A DNA stretch of 64,000 bases from Leptospira kobayashii (GTDB lineage Bacteria > Spirochaetota > Leptospiria > Leptospirales > Leptospiraceae): the NCBI RefSeq assembly GCF_003114835.2, contig NZ_AP025028.1, positions 2,322,001-2,386,000 of the forward strand, written 5' to 3'. The notes beneath the pieces were generated by a model. That model did no database searches. It saw only the letters and a program-made list of their open reading frames with translations, and was not told the origin of the DNA. The translations under genes were made by a program, and so were the position numbers. Of the stretch, positions 20,639 to 30,452 are shown in pieces; position 1 is the stretch's first letter, and every line of letters starts with the position of its first letter.

Positions 20639-21883
20639 TTAAAGAGAGTGGTTCAAAAATTCATCCCATTCCGAGACCCAATTCCCACTCTTCTTTATAA
20701 AATCGACCCGAGTAGGGTCATTCTTGAGGACAGTCTGCGCTTGTGCCTGATAAGACCTCGCGGTTTTGCGATCTCCCTTTTCCCAAAAGTAATTCGCCAG
20801 CTCATAATAGGCCGAAATCGCATAAGGATCTTCGTACAACGCCTGTTTCCAGAAAAAATGCGCCTGTTCCCAATTTCCCCTCTCCTTTTCTTGGAAAGCG
20901 AGAGAGAGGGAATTTCCTGTTCCGATGGCATTACCTCTGTCCTGAGAACCGGCGGAAATGGTTTCCCTTTCGGAAAGAGGCGAACTTCCCAAATCACGGG
21001 AAGAATGGTTTTCTCGAACAGAGACCGGCTTGTCCGGAGCGGGGGGATGTTTCGCAGGATTATTTTCTTCCGGACGCACTGAGGATTCTTTCGGGGGATT
21101 TTCCGGTTTTCCTATTTTTTGAAAATAGGAAGTTTCGGAAGCAATCGAAATCACCTTTAAATCATTAGGCGGAATATTGGAATATTCAGCATGTCCCAAA
21201 ATGATATTCCCCCAAGGAAGGATGGAATCAGTAAAATGGGAAAGTATCGTTTGTTTGGAAATTTCATCCAGGTAGATAAATACATTCCTGCATACGATCA
21301 AATCGAAAGACGCATGCATGGGGCTGAGTAAATTTCCTTCAAGAAACTCCACTTTGGATTGGATGTCGGAATGAACACGAACCGAATTTTCGGAGATGAT
21401 TAAAAAATCGGAGAAACCTTTCGGCAATTCATTTCGAATCGAATAAGGATAATACTCTCCCTTGACCGCGATTTCGATCGACTTTTTTTGTAAGTCGGTC
21501 CCTAACACTCGATAATCTTCGATCTCTCCCTCTTCTTTCATCACTTGCAAAAACAATGCAAGAGTGTATGCTTCTTCCCCCGTGGAAGAACCTGCACTCC
21601 AAACGGATAACGTCCGCTTGTTTGTTTTTTTTATATATTCAGGTAAAATCCGGCGGAAGATCGACCTAAGTTGAATGGGATCCCGGTTAAAATAGGTTTC
21701 GGAAATATTTAATACGTTGAATAACTTGTCCCAAAGAGGATGATTCGGATTTTCCAAAAGGGGAACCAATTGGAATTCCTGAAAATGATTCCGAATGAGA
21801 TCCCATTTTTCCTTTGCATCGATCCGGATTCCGGTTTTTTGCAAAAGAGATTCGCTTAAGCCTTGGTAGTAGGATTCTATCAT
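20639..21883 (-). CDS. cheR: CheR-type protein-glutamate methyltransferase with C-terminal TPR-like tail
   Basis: This 414-residue enzyme methylates receptor glutamates using S-adenosylmethionine. Visible motifs are ISETYFNRD, the SAM-binding WSAGSSTGEEAYTLA, the acidic GTDLQ and VCRNVFIYLD. A Ser/Pro-rich low-complexity stretch (about 260-320) then links to a helical tail with TPR-like repeats (NWEQAHFFWKQALYEDPYAI and following). The TPR tail probably targets the enzyme to its array, since the receptor has no tether peptide. It is the first che gene of the operon, 21 bases after the UbiD-family gene. Confidence 0.93.
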   Translation of the reverse strand: MIESYYQGLSESLLQKTGIRIDAKEKWDLIRNHFQEFQLVPLLENPNHPLWDKLFNVLNISETYFNRDPIQLRSIFRRILPEYIKKTNKRTLSVWSAGSSTGEEAYTLALFLQVMKEEGEIEDYRVLGTDLQKKSIEIAVKGEYYPYSIRNELPKGFSDFLIISENSVRVHSDIQSKVEFLEGNLLSPMHASFDLIVCRNVFIYLDEISKQTILSHFTDSILPWGNIILGHAEYSNIPPNDLKVISIASETSYFQKIGKPENPPKESSVRPEENNPAKHPPAPDKPVSVRENHSSRDLGSSPLSERETISAGSQDRGNAIGTGNSLSLAFQEKERGNWEQAHFFWKQALYEDPYAISAYYELANYFWEKGDRKTARSYQAQAQTVLKNDPTRVDFIKKSGNWVSEWDEFLNHSL

Positions 21884-21904
21884 ATTAGGAAAGTCTTATC
21901 AAAT

Positions 21905-23677
21905 CTATCGGAATATGGAATCGATAATACTTCCGAATTTTTCATCTACATTTTTTACAGTCTCTGGATCGGGAACTAACACCCCCGGAATCCAAGGTTT
22001 CATCCTGCAATCGAATACAAGAGGAACCATAAAACGAATATGATTGTTTTCTACAATTTGTTTGGAGTAAAAATCGGATGCAGGTTCCATTCTGGTAAAC
22101 ATAGTCCAAATGAAATCATGATCCGATTTCACGGAATCATTTGCATCATCCACCAAAAATACAAACCGAAATCCCCCTAGATTTTCTTCCAGAAGGGAAA
22201 GCGCTAACCGATCGTCTTTTAAAAACGAACTCCCTTGCACAACTAGGACTCCCGGCATGAAAACTTTCGGGTTTGTAAACCGTTTGTCTTTAAAACCAGT
22301 GTTAAACGAAGAAGGAAGATCTTTGAATTTTGGTTCGCCGAGCCCCATAATCAACATCTTGCTTCCTTTATTTACCTTACCGCTCGTATAATCCAAGGTA
22401 TCCTGGCTGATATGATTGAAAACATGAATGTCCGTTTCAGGATCACATCTTTCCACGATCGTTTTGAATGTTTCGGAAAAGTTTTTCAACTCCACTCTTT
22501 CGTTGGTAACAAGCAAACATTTTGTTAAAGAGAGTTGTCCTTCTCCCAAAATCCTAAGTGCTCCCATAAACGCTTCCCGGAAATAACGTTCTTTCACAAT
22601 GGCTGCAGCAAGAGAATGAACACCTGATTCTTCATAAGCCCATACACCTAACACCTGTGGCATAACCAAAGGAAACATAGGAGAAAGCAAATCCTGCAAA
22701 AACTCCGCGATATAATGATCTTCCTGGGGAGGTCTTCCTACAACGGTCGCGGCCCAGATGGCATCCTTTCTATGATAAACATTTGTTACATCTAGATAGG
22801 GATAATCATGTTGCAAGGAATAATAACCGTAATGGTCTCCGAATGGTCCTTCCGGCTTTCTTTTATAGGGAGGAATATTTCCGATGATGGCGAAATCAGC
22901 ATCGGCAACGAGAGGGTAAGGTGAAATTTTTTCGTTTCTAGTGATCCTTAGTTTTTCTCCCATAAGAAAGGAAGCAAACACCAGTTCGGGGATCTCTTCC
23001 GGAAGAGGCGCAACTGCCGCAATGGTAAGCGCAGGAGGTCCTCCCACGTAAATATGTGCCGGTAAAGAATTTCCTTTTTTTTCCGCCTCGTAGTAATGAA
23101 AGCCCCCACCTCTATGGATCTGAATGTGCATCCCTGCGGTGGTTTCATTGAATAATTGAATCCTATACATTCCCAAGTTTCCGTTTCCCGATTCGGGATG
23201 TTGCGTATAGACTAACGGAAGTGTGACGAAAGGGCCTCCGTCTTCGGGCCAAGATACAAAATTAGGAAGTTCGAGTAGTCCCTTGGGTCCCAGCTTATTT
23301 GCCAAAACAGGAGCCTTGGAAACTCTCTTCATCCCCACCATAAAGGGAAGGAGTGCGAGAGATTTTTCCTTCCAAATTTTACCGATCTTAGGTGGTAAAA
23401 TTTCTTTGGCAAGTTTAGCAAGTCTCTCAATCGTTTTTACAGGTTTCTCTCCGAAAGCAAGATGGATTCTTTTTTCCGATCCGTACAGATTGGTCGCCAC
23501 GGGAAACCTTGTGCCTTTCACCTGGGGAAACAGAAGTGCAGGACCTTTTCTTTCCACAACCCTTCTCTGGATTTCCGCGAGCTCGAGGTATGGATCGACT
23601 TCCTTCGGGAAAACGAAAACTTCCCCTTCTCTTTTTAGAACTTGGATAAAATCATGTGTGGAACGAATGTTTGGCAT
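21905..23677 (-). CDS. UbiD-family prenylated-FMN-dependent decarboxylase
   Basis: This 590-residue member of the UbiD/phenolic acid decarboxylase family contains the characteristic segments RIQLFNETTAGMHIQIHRGG and GPFGDHYGYYS, with the HDYPYLDVTNVYHRKDAIW stretch that follows in the family. These enzymes remove a carboxylate from aromatic substrates with prenyl-FMN made by a UbiX partner, which is not in the window. In this type of organism a role in menaquinone synthesis is the likeliest guess, but the sequence alone does not settle the substrate. It is upstream of, and on the same strand as, the che genes and may be co-transcribed. Confidence 0.87.
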   Translation of the reverse strand: MPNIRSTHDFIQVLKREGEVFVFPKEVDPYLELAEIQRRVVERKGPALLFPQVKGTRFPVATNLYGSEKRIHLAFGEKPVKTIERLAKLAKEILPPKIGKIWKEKSLALLPFMVGMKRVSKAPVLANKLGPKGLLELPNFVSWPEDGGPFVTLPLVYTQHPESGNGNLGMYRIQLFNETTAGMHIQIHRGGGFHYYEAEKKGNSLPAHIYVGGPPALTIAAVAPLPEEIPELVFASFLMGEKLRITRNEKISPYPLVADADFAIIGNIPPYKRKPEGPFGDHYGYYSLQHDYPYLDVTNVYHRKDAIWAATVVGRPPQEDHYIAEFLQDLLSPMFPLVMPQVLGVWAYEESGVHSLAAAIVKERYFREAFMGALRILGEGQLSLTKCLLVTNERVELKNFSETFKTIVERCDPETDIHVFNHISQDTLDYTSGKVNKGSKMLIMGLGEPKFKDLPSSFNTGFKDKRFTNPKVFMPGVLVVQGSSFLKDDRLALSLLEENLGGFRFVFLVDDANDSVKSDHDFIWTMFTRMEPASDFYSKQIVENNHIRFMVPLVFDCRMKPWIPGVLVPDPETVKNVDEKFGSIIDSIFR

Positions 23678-23686
23678 AAAAAAGGG

Positions 23687-23715
23687 TTGGAAAACTAAAT
23701 TTCCTCCATTAGACT
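23687..23715 (+). promoter_or_regulatory. Candidate promoter for the App1-like gene in a divergent gap
   Basis: TTGGAA (23687-23692) and TAGACT (23710-23715) are separated by 17 bases and would place the transcript start about 16 bases before the App1-like ATG. No good ribosome site is seen there. On the opposite strand a perfect TATAAT (23738-23733) could serve the UbiD-family gene, but I see no convincing -35 for it. Confidence 0.35.
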
Positions 23716-23737
23716 AGGCGGACAAGTTTTTCATTAT

Positions 23738-25282
23738 ATGTCTGAATCAAATCCATCTTCGCAAAGTCCTTCCATCACAGATATCAAACGAATCGCTGTT
23801 TGTGGCGGTTCTCTTGGCCGAGAGCGCAGGTCCTTTATCCGAGGGCAGGTGGTGGACATAGGAATCACTGATTTGATGCGTGCGGAAGGGCTCTGGGATT
23901 TAGTGACCGGTCTTTTTTCGGGAGATGAAAAAAGAATCACTCCCTTTTTGGATTTTTCCCTGGCTCCAGTTCGAAAACCGGTCCTTCGGATCGAAATCTT
24001 CAATGAATCGGGAGCTAAGATATTCAGCTCTGGAAAAGTAAAAGCGGATGAAGACGGATTTTTTTCCTGCGAAATCAGAGACCGTCTTCCTGTCGGCAAA
24101 CACACGTTCCATGTAATCCTGGAAGGTTTGGATAGCTTCCGCCAATATTCAAAAGACCTGGCACATCTCAATTCCACGGAAGACTCCATCCTGGGCAAAA
24201 CCACGATCGTGGGAAAAGGAAAACTCAGAATCCTGGCAGAAGAATACTCCGGTTATATCGTTACTTCCGACATAGACCAAACTTATCTTGCAACGGACAT
24301 TCATTCCGGAAAAGGAAAGTTCTCCACACTTTTTGAAACTCCCGAACAAAAACGGGCGCTACCGGGAATGCCGGAACTTTACCACCAACTGCGAAAGGGA
24401 CTGAACAACGCCCCACTCGCATTTATCTCGGCAAGTCCTCATTTTTTCCGCAGAACCATGCTTGCGACCATTGCCACTCATAAAATCGAAATCGAATCTT
24501 TGCACTTAAAGTATTTGGAAGGAACGATCAAAGGAGTATTCGACAAAGTAGTCGATACCATCTTCAACCCGATTGATTTTTTGCAGAACGGATTCAAACC
24601 TGCTTGGTCCAGAACCAAAAAATTCCTAGGGGCTTCCTACCAAAGTCTTTTCGATCAGATGGCTTATAAACTTTCCATATTACTTTATGACAGGGTTTTC
24701 CAGCCGACAAACTCCAAAGAGATTTTGATGGGTGACAATACCGAATCCGATTATATGATCTTCACTCTCTACCAATTGATTTGTTTGGGAAAAATCGAAG
24801 GCGATGCATTGGAAGATTATCTCTATGATTTGAATTTTTTAGGAAGAGATGCGATCACTAGGGATGCGGCCAGAAGGATTCGGAAACTGGGTGAAGAAAA
24901 CGTTCGCATCCATGGCCGCCTAAATCCGGTTACACTCTCACTGATCAACCAAACGGAAAAAGGACCGAAACACGAAGAGATGGTAAAACTCGTGAAGGAA
25001 GCTCTTCCGGAAAACATCTGGGAACAGGTGTTCGTAAAGGAAGACGCATTTTTCGGAACGGAAAGTTCTTTGGGAATGAGTGTTATTTTGCACGCAAGAG
25101 GACATTTGGAATTCGCGCAAGTGTTTCCGGTAGTGAGTGAGATGATCGGAAAATGGGTGGATGGGAAGGTGATTGATGAGGCTCAGATTCTGAGTCAGTT
25201 GGAGAAACTTACAGTACCTGAGTTTGCCGACGGGGATAGAAAAATGGTGATAGATTTGCTGGAGAAGGCATTTAAAGGTTAA
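23738..25282 (+). CDS. App1-like phosphatase domain protein (DUF2183 type)
   Basis: The 514-residue protein has an N-terminal beta-rich part (about 1-165) and an App1/HAD-type phosphatase core. The nucleophile motif is TSDIDQTY (Asp178 and Asp180), followed by FISASPHFF and the metal-binding GDNTESDY motif. Yeast App1 is a phosphatidate phosphatase, so lipid phosphatase activity is the best inference; the bacterial substrate is not known. No signal peptide is seen. Its TAA overlaps the ATG of the next membrane glycosyltransferase by one base (TAATG), suggesting coupled translation and perhaps a role in recycling a lipid carrier. Confidence 0.78.
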   Translation: MSESNPSSQSPSITDIKRIAVCGGSLGRERRSFIRGQVVDIGITDLMRAEGLWDLVTGLFSGDEKRITPFLDFSLAPVRKPVLRIEIFNESGAKIFSSGKVKADEDGFFSCEIRDRLPVGKHTFHVILEGLDSFRQYSKDLAHLNSTEDSILGKTTIVGKGKLRILAEEYSGYIVTSDIDQTYLATDIHSGKGKFSTLFETPEQKRALPGMPELYHQLRKGLNNAPLAFISASPHFFRRTMLATIATHKIEIESLHLKYLEGTIKGVFDKVVDTIFNPIDFLQNGFKPAWSRTKKFLGASYQSLFDQMAYKLSILLYDRVFQPTNSKEILMGDNTESDYMIFTLYQLICLGKIEGDALEDYLYDLNFLGRDAITRDAARRIRKLGEENVRIHGRLNPVTLSLINQTEKGPKHEEMVKLVKEALPENIWEQVFVKEDAFFGTESSLGMSVILHARGHLEFAQVFPVVSEMIGKWVDGKVIDEAQILSQLEKLTVPEFADGDRKMVIDLLEKAFKG

Positions 25283-26760
25283 TGAAACAAAATTCGAACT
25301 GGGTGAACGGGCTCTATCCCGTTCTATTTATCGTAGCTGCATTCCTTTTCAGACTTCCCGTTTTAAATCTCTCCACAGTCGACTGGGATGAAACCACATA
25401 CCTGATCTTGGGAAAAACAGTCGTCGACGGTCATTTTCCTTATGTTTATTATTGGGATTTAAAGCCGATCGGCACTTATCTGATCTATAGCGTATTCATT
25501 CTTTTTTTCGGATATGATATTTTCACCATTCGGATCGCCACCGTTTTGTTTTCCGGATTATCCGCTTATTTGCTTTTTTTAATCCTAAAAAAGAGAGACC
25601 GACTGACAGCCATTATTGGTGGTTTTTTGTTTTTATACCTGATTACAAAATCGGGAGATTCCGGGTTATCGGGGAACACAGAGATCTTTTTTATACCTTT
25701 TGAGATTGCGGGATTTTATTTTTTCACGGGAAGAAGATACTTCGTATCGGGATTATCTTTCGGAATCGCATTTATCGTAAAATACATAATTGTCTATGAT
25801 GCATTCTTCCTAGGATGTATCATTTCATTCGCGACCATTCGACTGGTTTACGGAACAAAAAATTATAAAGAATTTTTGAAACCTGTTTTGTACGGACTTG
25901 GGTTTGTATTTCCATTTTCGCTCGTGGCTTTTGCTTATTTCATCACCGGAAATTGGAATGCTTACCTGGAACCGATCCTGATCGCTATTTCCAAATACGG
26001 AACGGGTGATTTGGAAAGAACGAAATTGGATTTTATTTTTTCTTATATCAAATTCATTTATCCACTCGTTCTGATTTTTTTGTTAGGTTTTGCCACCATC
26101 CCTTTCAAAAGGTGCTTTCGCATTTTACGATCCGACCGTTTTTTAATTTTAATCGGATTGAACCTGACATCATTGTATGCATCTACCTGGACCGGTTACC
26201 TTTTCGATCATTATTATCTGCAAGTTTTACCTTTCTCCATTCTATTATCTTTCGGCTTTTTACGTTTTTCTTTGCCCGCGCGTACTCGTGAGAAAAAAAT
26301 CATAACTTATCTCGGATTTGCCGCCTTACTCGTATTATCATTTCAATTGATCAAGTCTTCCTACAAAGAATTTCATAAATTCGAAGACGTCCCAAAACAA
26401 GTGGCCACATACATCAAGGAAAAAGACGAAAAAGCCACCTTATTTGTGGGTAAAGGTTGGCATGCATCGTATGTGTATTTGGATATGTTACCTCCCGTCC
26501 GCTATATCCAACCCAGTTGTTATACGAGCGCTCCTTTTCGAAGCAAGTTCAACGTGGATTTGGACGGGATGTTTTCGGATTTGGGCGGTGCGAATGTCCA
26601 CTGGATTCAATGGGCGGATAAGGACTTACTTTCAGGCGACTTCAAATCCATTGATGAATATAAACTGAGATTAAGAGACTATCTTTTGAAAAACAGTTTC
26701 TACCTGGACAAAGAATTTGCTTATAATGTCAAATTGTACAAACGAAAGACAGAGAAATAG
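25282..26760 (+). CDS. Polytopic GT-C/ArnT-like glycosyltransferase (GT39 type)
   Basis: This 492-residue integral membrane protein has around ten hydrophobic segments and a long N-terminal external loop carrying the Asp-Glu pair typical of PMT/ArnT enzymes (STVDWDETTYL, residues 32-42) and a DLKPIGTYL stretch. Such enzymes transfer a sugar from a polyprenyl phosphate donor to a lipid, protein or polysaccharide at the outer face of the inner membrane. The start is coupled to the App1-like gene. A GT2-GtrA fusion that could make its donor lies convergently next door. Acceptor and sugar are unknown. Confidence 0.78.
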   Translation: MKQNSNWVNGLYPVLFIVAAFLFRLPVLNLSTVDWDETTYLILGKTVVDGHFPYVYYWDLKPIGTYLIYSVFILFFGYDIFTIRIATVLFSGLSAYLLFLILKKRDRLTAIIGGFLFLYLITKSGDSGLSGNTEIFFIPFEIAGFYFFTGRRYFVSGLSFGIAFIVKYIIVYDAFFLGCIISFATIRLVYGTKNYKEFLKPVLYGLGFVFPFSLVAFAYFITGNWNAYLEPILIAISKYGTGDLERTKLDFIFSYIKFIYPLVLIFLLGFATIPFKRCFRILRSDRFLILIGLNLTSLYASTWTGYLFDHYYLQVLPFSILLSFGFLRFSLPARTREKKIITYLGFAALLVLSFQLIKSSYKEFHKFEDVPKQVATYIKEKDEKATLFVGKGWHASYVYLDMLPPVRYIQPSCYTSAPFRSKFNVDLDGMFSDLGGANVHWIQWADKDLLSGDFKSIDEYKLRLRDYLLKNSFYLDKEFAYNVKLYKRKTEK

Positions 26761-26772
26761 TTTGTACAATTT
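26731..26772 (+). terminator. 12-bp inverted repeat straddling the stop codon, possible terminator
   Basis: AAATTGTACAAA (26731-26742) and TTTGTACAATTT (26761-26772) are exact reverse complements around an 18-base loop that includes the TAG stop of the membrane glycosyltransferase. The tail TTCGTTAGG is only weakly T-rich. It lies in the 33-base gap between convergent genes, where a terminator would be expected, but it could equally be a protein-binding palindrome. Confidence 0.4.
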
Positions 26773-26793
26773 TCGTTAGGTTCTAGGTCAGAC

Positions 26794-27936
26794 TTACGAT
26801 TTCCAAGTGAAATTTCTGTTTAGAAAATAATTGGTAGCAGTTGCTAAAACAATTCCGACTGCATTTCCGATATAAGTGATCCAGCTCGTTAAAAATTCAG
26901 GATAATTTAACTGAAAGTATTGAACTAGGAAAAACCAGGTCGAAAATTGAATCACAAATCCTAGAAGGCTGATCAGATTGAATTTGAAAAATCCGATCGT
27001 ATTGTTAATAAATCCTATATTTTTCCGATCCGAAAAAGTCCAAAAATTATTTAACAGATAATTGGTGAGGACGCTCAATTCGAATCCGAATCCGATTGCT
27101 CCCGAGGGCAAGGAAATCGCGGATCTGATTTGATTTGCCACATTGATCGCCAAAACGTTGTTATATACAAACTGGCCTCCCAAATTGACAACAACCCCGG
27201 ACAATCCGGTCAGTCCGTATTTGATAAACTCCAAAGAAATATAAGAACCGAACCGCATCTCGAAGAGTGCAATCAGATACTGTTGCATCACCGAGCCGGA
27301 CAATTTGGTTTCTCCATGGTTTCTTTTTCGAAAGGAGTAACCTACTTCACTGACTTTCAGGTTTTTGGTTCTTCCTAAAAACTCGAGCAGGATTTTAAAC
27401 CCACGGGGATTGATTTTGGATTTTGCAGTTTCAAAAACTTCCCTGCGAAGTGCAAAAAATCCGCTCATAGGATCCGTTGTAGGCAATGGTAAAAAAATCT
27501 TTGCAAGCAAGGTCGCCGAATAACTGATAAACTTTCGAACCGAGGACATCTCCCCATAACTTCCGTTATCCACTCTACGCGACCCGATCACTATATCGGA
27601 GGAGGATAATTTTAAAATCATCTCAGGCAAAATGTTCTCATCATGTTGAAGATCGGCATCCATAACACCCAGATATTCCCCTTGGGCGGATGCCATGCCG
27701 GTCAGGACGGCGGAACTCAATCCTTTTTCATGGATTCTACGAATCAGTCTGACGGAAGGAAAATCCTTTTCCTTTGTTTGGAACCATTTCCAAGTTAAAT
27801 CGGGAGAATCATCATCCACGATAATGATTTCATAGTCGATTTTTTTCGATTTGAATAAAGTAACTAATTTGGGAAGGAGAAGGATGAGATTTTCCTTTTC
27901 ATTGTAAGTGGGTAAAATAAGGGAAAACTGAGGCAT
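26794..27936 (-). CDS. DPM1-like GT2 glycosyltransferase fused to a GtrA domain
   Basis: The 380-residue product has an N-terminal GT-A domain ([14 protein letters not shown] at the start, then IIVDDDSPD and MDADLQHDE for donor and metal binding) of the dolichol-phosphate-mannose synthase kind. A C-terminal GtrA-like domain with four membrane segments (about residues 245-380) follows. It should attach a sugar to undecaprenyl phosphate and help flip it. I start at ATG 27936; the frame extends to a TTG at 27996 without family similarity. It converges on the upstream GT-C-like enzyme, its probable partner. Confidence 0.85.
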   Translation of the reverse strand: MPQFSLILPTYNEKENLILLLPKLVTLFKSKKIDYEIIIVDDDSPDLTWKWFQTKEKDFPSVRLIRRIHEKGLSSAVLTGMASAQGEYLGVMDADLQHDENILPEMILKLSSSDIVIGSRRVDNGSYGEMSSVRKFISYSATLLAKIFLPLPTTDPMSGFFALRREVFETAKSKINPRGFKILLEFLGRTKNLKVSEVGYSFRKRNHGETKLSGSVMQQYLIALFEMRFGSYISLEFIKYGLTGLSGVVVNLGGQFVYNNVLAINVANQIRSAISLPSGAIGFGFELSVLTNYLLNNFWTFSDRKNIGFINNTIGFFKFNLISLLGFVIQFSTWFFLVQYFQLNYPEFLTSWITYIGNAVGIVLATATNYFLNRNFTWKS

Positions 27937-28054
27937 AGCGATACCAGTAAAAAAATATCTCGGGGCGGAATGGTCAACTTGTAATTTTGAGCGCAAACAT
28001 CCGTTTTTATCGTGACAAACAAAACGGTCCTGTAGATATTTCCAAGTAAGATTT

Positions 28055-29545
28055 ATGAATAATAAAACCGGTGTTCGTTTTGCACTCAGCTACGAAAATT
28101 TTTCCTTATATATCATTGTTCCTGTTTTTCTACTGATCGGTATCTATTTCAGGCTCCACAACATAGATCTTCAATCTTTATGGGCGGACGAACTTTTTTC
28201 CGTATTGAACTCATCCCTTCCGAATCTTTCGGATACTTTAAAAACATTCGAACAGGAAACGAACCCTCCTCTGCACGGGATCCTATTGCATTACTGGATA
28301 TATTATTTTTCCAATTCACCTACGTCCGTTAGGTCATTAAGTGCGTTTTTCGGAATTTTGTCCTTACTCGTGCTGATCATCAAATTTTATTTTTCAAAGA
28401 AAGACTCGGATCTTTATTCCTTTTTATTCTTATCAGCGAGTTTCGGCGCGGTGTATTATTCCCAAGAAGCCAGATCTTATTCCCTTTTGGTATTTTTTTC
28501 CATCCTAACTACAATCTACTTTTTAAGAATTGCAGAGGAATCTTCTGAAAAACGGACGAACTACAAAACCTACGGCCTTTTTATTTTGTTCGGAACTCTG
28601 GCATCTTACACGCATTATTTTGGGCTTTTGTATTCCGCACATCTCTACTTTGCATTGTTTGTTTATCTTTTATTAAAGAAAGAATTCAGGCAAATTCCCA
28701 CTCTTATAACGGCAGGCATCCTGCAGTTGTTGTTGTATTTCCCGGAGATCTACAAACTGATTTTTCTTTTGCCTCAAACCGATCGGATTTCATGGATTCC
28801 TTCCACAGGTATCTTTGTATTTTTCGAAATATTCAATTACACTTTTTTCCTTCTCCCTTATAAAGGAGTCCAGGTCATTCTGATTTGTTTTCTACTGTAT
28901 GCCGTTTCCATAGGAATCAATTTCAAAGAGGTTCGTTCTTATCTAAAAGACAAATCAAATTCCCGGACCAAAGAAAATCTATACCTTCTCGGAGGAATCA
29001 TTCTGTTGTTTCTTGCCACGACAAATATCATTTCCATATACAAACCGGTGCTAACCGGCAGAAACTTACTCGTATTGTCTTATCCTCTGATTTTGTTCGT
29101 TTCGATCACGATCGAAATATTCGTTAAACCGAAGAGAAATATGAAACTAGTTCTGGTTTGTTTCTTTTCCTTGTTTTTCATTCTTTCTTTTACCCGAAGT
29201 TATTATAAACCCTTCAAAGAACATTACAAACAAACGGTAACTTTTCTATTACAGGAAGCGAAAGGTGCAAGTATTTACTCTTATGAAGAGGATCGATTTT
29301 TTAATTATTATTTCCAACAAATGCCGGAACACAATCATATGCGTGTTTTGGAGTTTCCGAAAAAAGAAAACCAATTGGATTTGGAGATATTAAAAACGAT
29401 TCCCAAAGGCGGAAAAATATTTCTGGTGGAATCGAATATGCAGTCCGTTTTTCCGGAAGCGGAAAGAGTTCGAATTGAAAAACAGGTAAGTAGTTCGCAA
29501 ACAATTCCCATTTGGGGAATCAAAGTCTATGTACTTACCAAATAG
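28055..29545 (+). CDS. Polytopic GT-C-like glycosyltransferase (GT39 type)
   Basis: This 496-residue membrane protein has about ten or more hydrophobic segments. After the first one comes [12 protein letters not shown], with the Asp-Glu pair of PMT-like enzymes, then [12 protein letters not shown], and later a YSQEARSY motif often seen in this group. The C-terminal 90 residues form a soluble tail. The predicted role is sugar transfer from a lipid-linked donor on the periplasmic side. It is divergent from the GT2-GtrA gene and ends two bases from the convergent GT2 gene at 29548, its likely donor synthase. The specific sugar is unknown. Confidence 0.75.
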   Translation: MNNKTGVRFALSYENFSLYIIVPVFLLIGIYFRLHNIDLQSLWADELFSVLNSSLPNLSDTLKTFEQETNPPLHGILLHYWIYYFSNSPTSVRSLSAFFGILSLLVLIIKFYFSKKDSDLYSFLFLSASFGAVYYSQEARSYSLLVFFSILTTIYFLRIAEESSEKRTNYKTYGLFILFGTLASYTHYFGLLYSAHLYFALFVYLLLKKEFRQIPTLITAGILQLLLYFPEIYKLIFLLPQTDRISWIPSTGIFVFFEIFNYTFFLLPYKGVQVILICFLLYAVSIGINFKEVRSYLKDKSNSRTKENLYLLGGIILLFLATTNIISIYKPVLTGRNLLVLSYPLILFVSITIEIFVKPKRNMKLVLVCFFSLFFILSFTRSYYKPFKEHYKQTVTFLLQEAKGASIYSYEEDRFFNYYFQQMPEHNHMRVLEFPKKENQLDLEILKTIPKGGKIFLVESNMQSVFPEAERVRIEKQVSSSQTIPIWGIKVYVLTK

Positions 29546-29547
29546 AT

Positions 29548-30354
29548 CTAAAGCCAGTTAGCTCCGCGGGGGATATATTTTCCGGGAATATCTTTTGTAA
29601 AAAAATCTTTCTTTGGTGCGAACCAATTGTAATAAATGATGTGGCGAAGGGCAGCCACTCCGTCTTTCCAAGTGATTTTTTTGCCTTCCAGATAGTTTCT
29701 AGGATAATAAGAAATCGGAAATTCCTGAACTCTGACTTTCAATCTTCCGACTTTTGCAGTCACTTCCGGTTCGAACCCAAAACGTTTCGAATCCAAACGA
29801 ATGTTCTTGATGATCTCCGCTTTGAAAACTTTATAACAAGTTTCCATATCGGTAAGATAAAGCCCGCTTAAAAAATTCGACAGAATGGTCAGGAAACGAT
29901 TGATCAGATAATGAAATGTGCGATGGACTTGCCTGCCGTCCTTTTTGAAACGGGAACCGAACACCACGTCCGCTTTTCCTAAAGCTACAGGTTCAATCAA
30001 CATAGGAATCTCTTCCATATCATATTCAAAATCGGCATCCTGAACAATGATGATCTCTCCCTTGGCAGCTTGGATGCCTTTTTGTAAGGCAGCACCTTTG
30101 CCCTGATTTTTTTCTTGGAAAATCAATTGGTGTTGAGAACGAAAAGAAAACTGTTTTAAGATAGTTCTGGATTCGTCTTTAGAACAATCGTCAATGAACA
30201 CCAATTCTTTCGCGGTGGGGATTTTTAAAGCATCGACCTTCTCTAAAAATTCCAACAAATGACCCGCTTCGTTATAGATGGGAATGATGAGTGAAGTAGT
30301 AATTAAATTCGATTTGGGTGATTTTGTAGTTTTTTTTATTTCAGATGAAGCCAT
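29548..30354 (-). CDS. DPM1-like GT2 glycosyltransferase
   Basis: This 268-residue soluble GT-A enzyme has no C-terminal membrane segments. After a Lys/Ser-rich N-terminus it shows SLIIPIYNEAGHLLEFLEK, FIDDCSKDES and the donor/metal motif VQDADFEYD, followed by GSRFKKDGRQVH. These motifs match polyprenyl-phosphate mannose or glucose synthases. It probably charges undecaprenyl phosphate for the membrane glycosyltransferase that ends two bases away on the other strand. No convincing ribosome site precedes ATG 30354. Confidence 0.85.
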   Translation of the reverse strand: MASSEIKKTTKSPKSNLITTSLIIPIYNEAGHLLEFLEKVDALKIPTAKELVFIDDCSKDESRTILKQFSFRSQHQLIFQEKNQGKGAALQKGIQAAKGEIIIVQDADFEYDMEEIPMLIEPVALGKADVVFGSRFKKDGRQVHRTFHYLINRFLTILSNFLSGLYLTDMETCYKVFKAEIIKNIRLDSKRFGFEPEVTAKVGRLKVRVQEFPISYYPRNYLEGKKITWKDGVAALRHIIYYNWFAPKKDFFTKDIPGKYIPRGANWL

Positions 30355-30452
30355 GGTTATTACTAATTTAGTGTTTGCTATATATCGTCAATGGTTTAAC
30401 AAAGAATCTCTGGACAAAGAGGGAAAGTTTCAAATACTAATCTTTGTAAACG

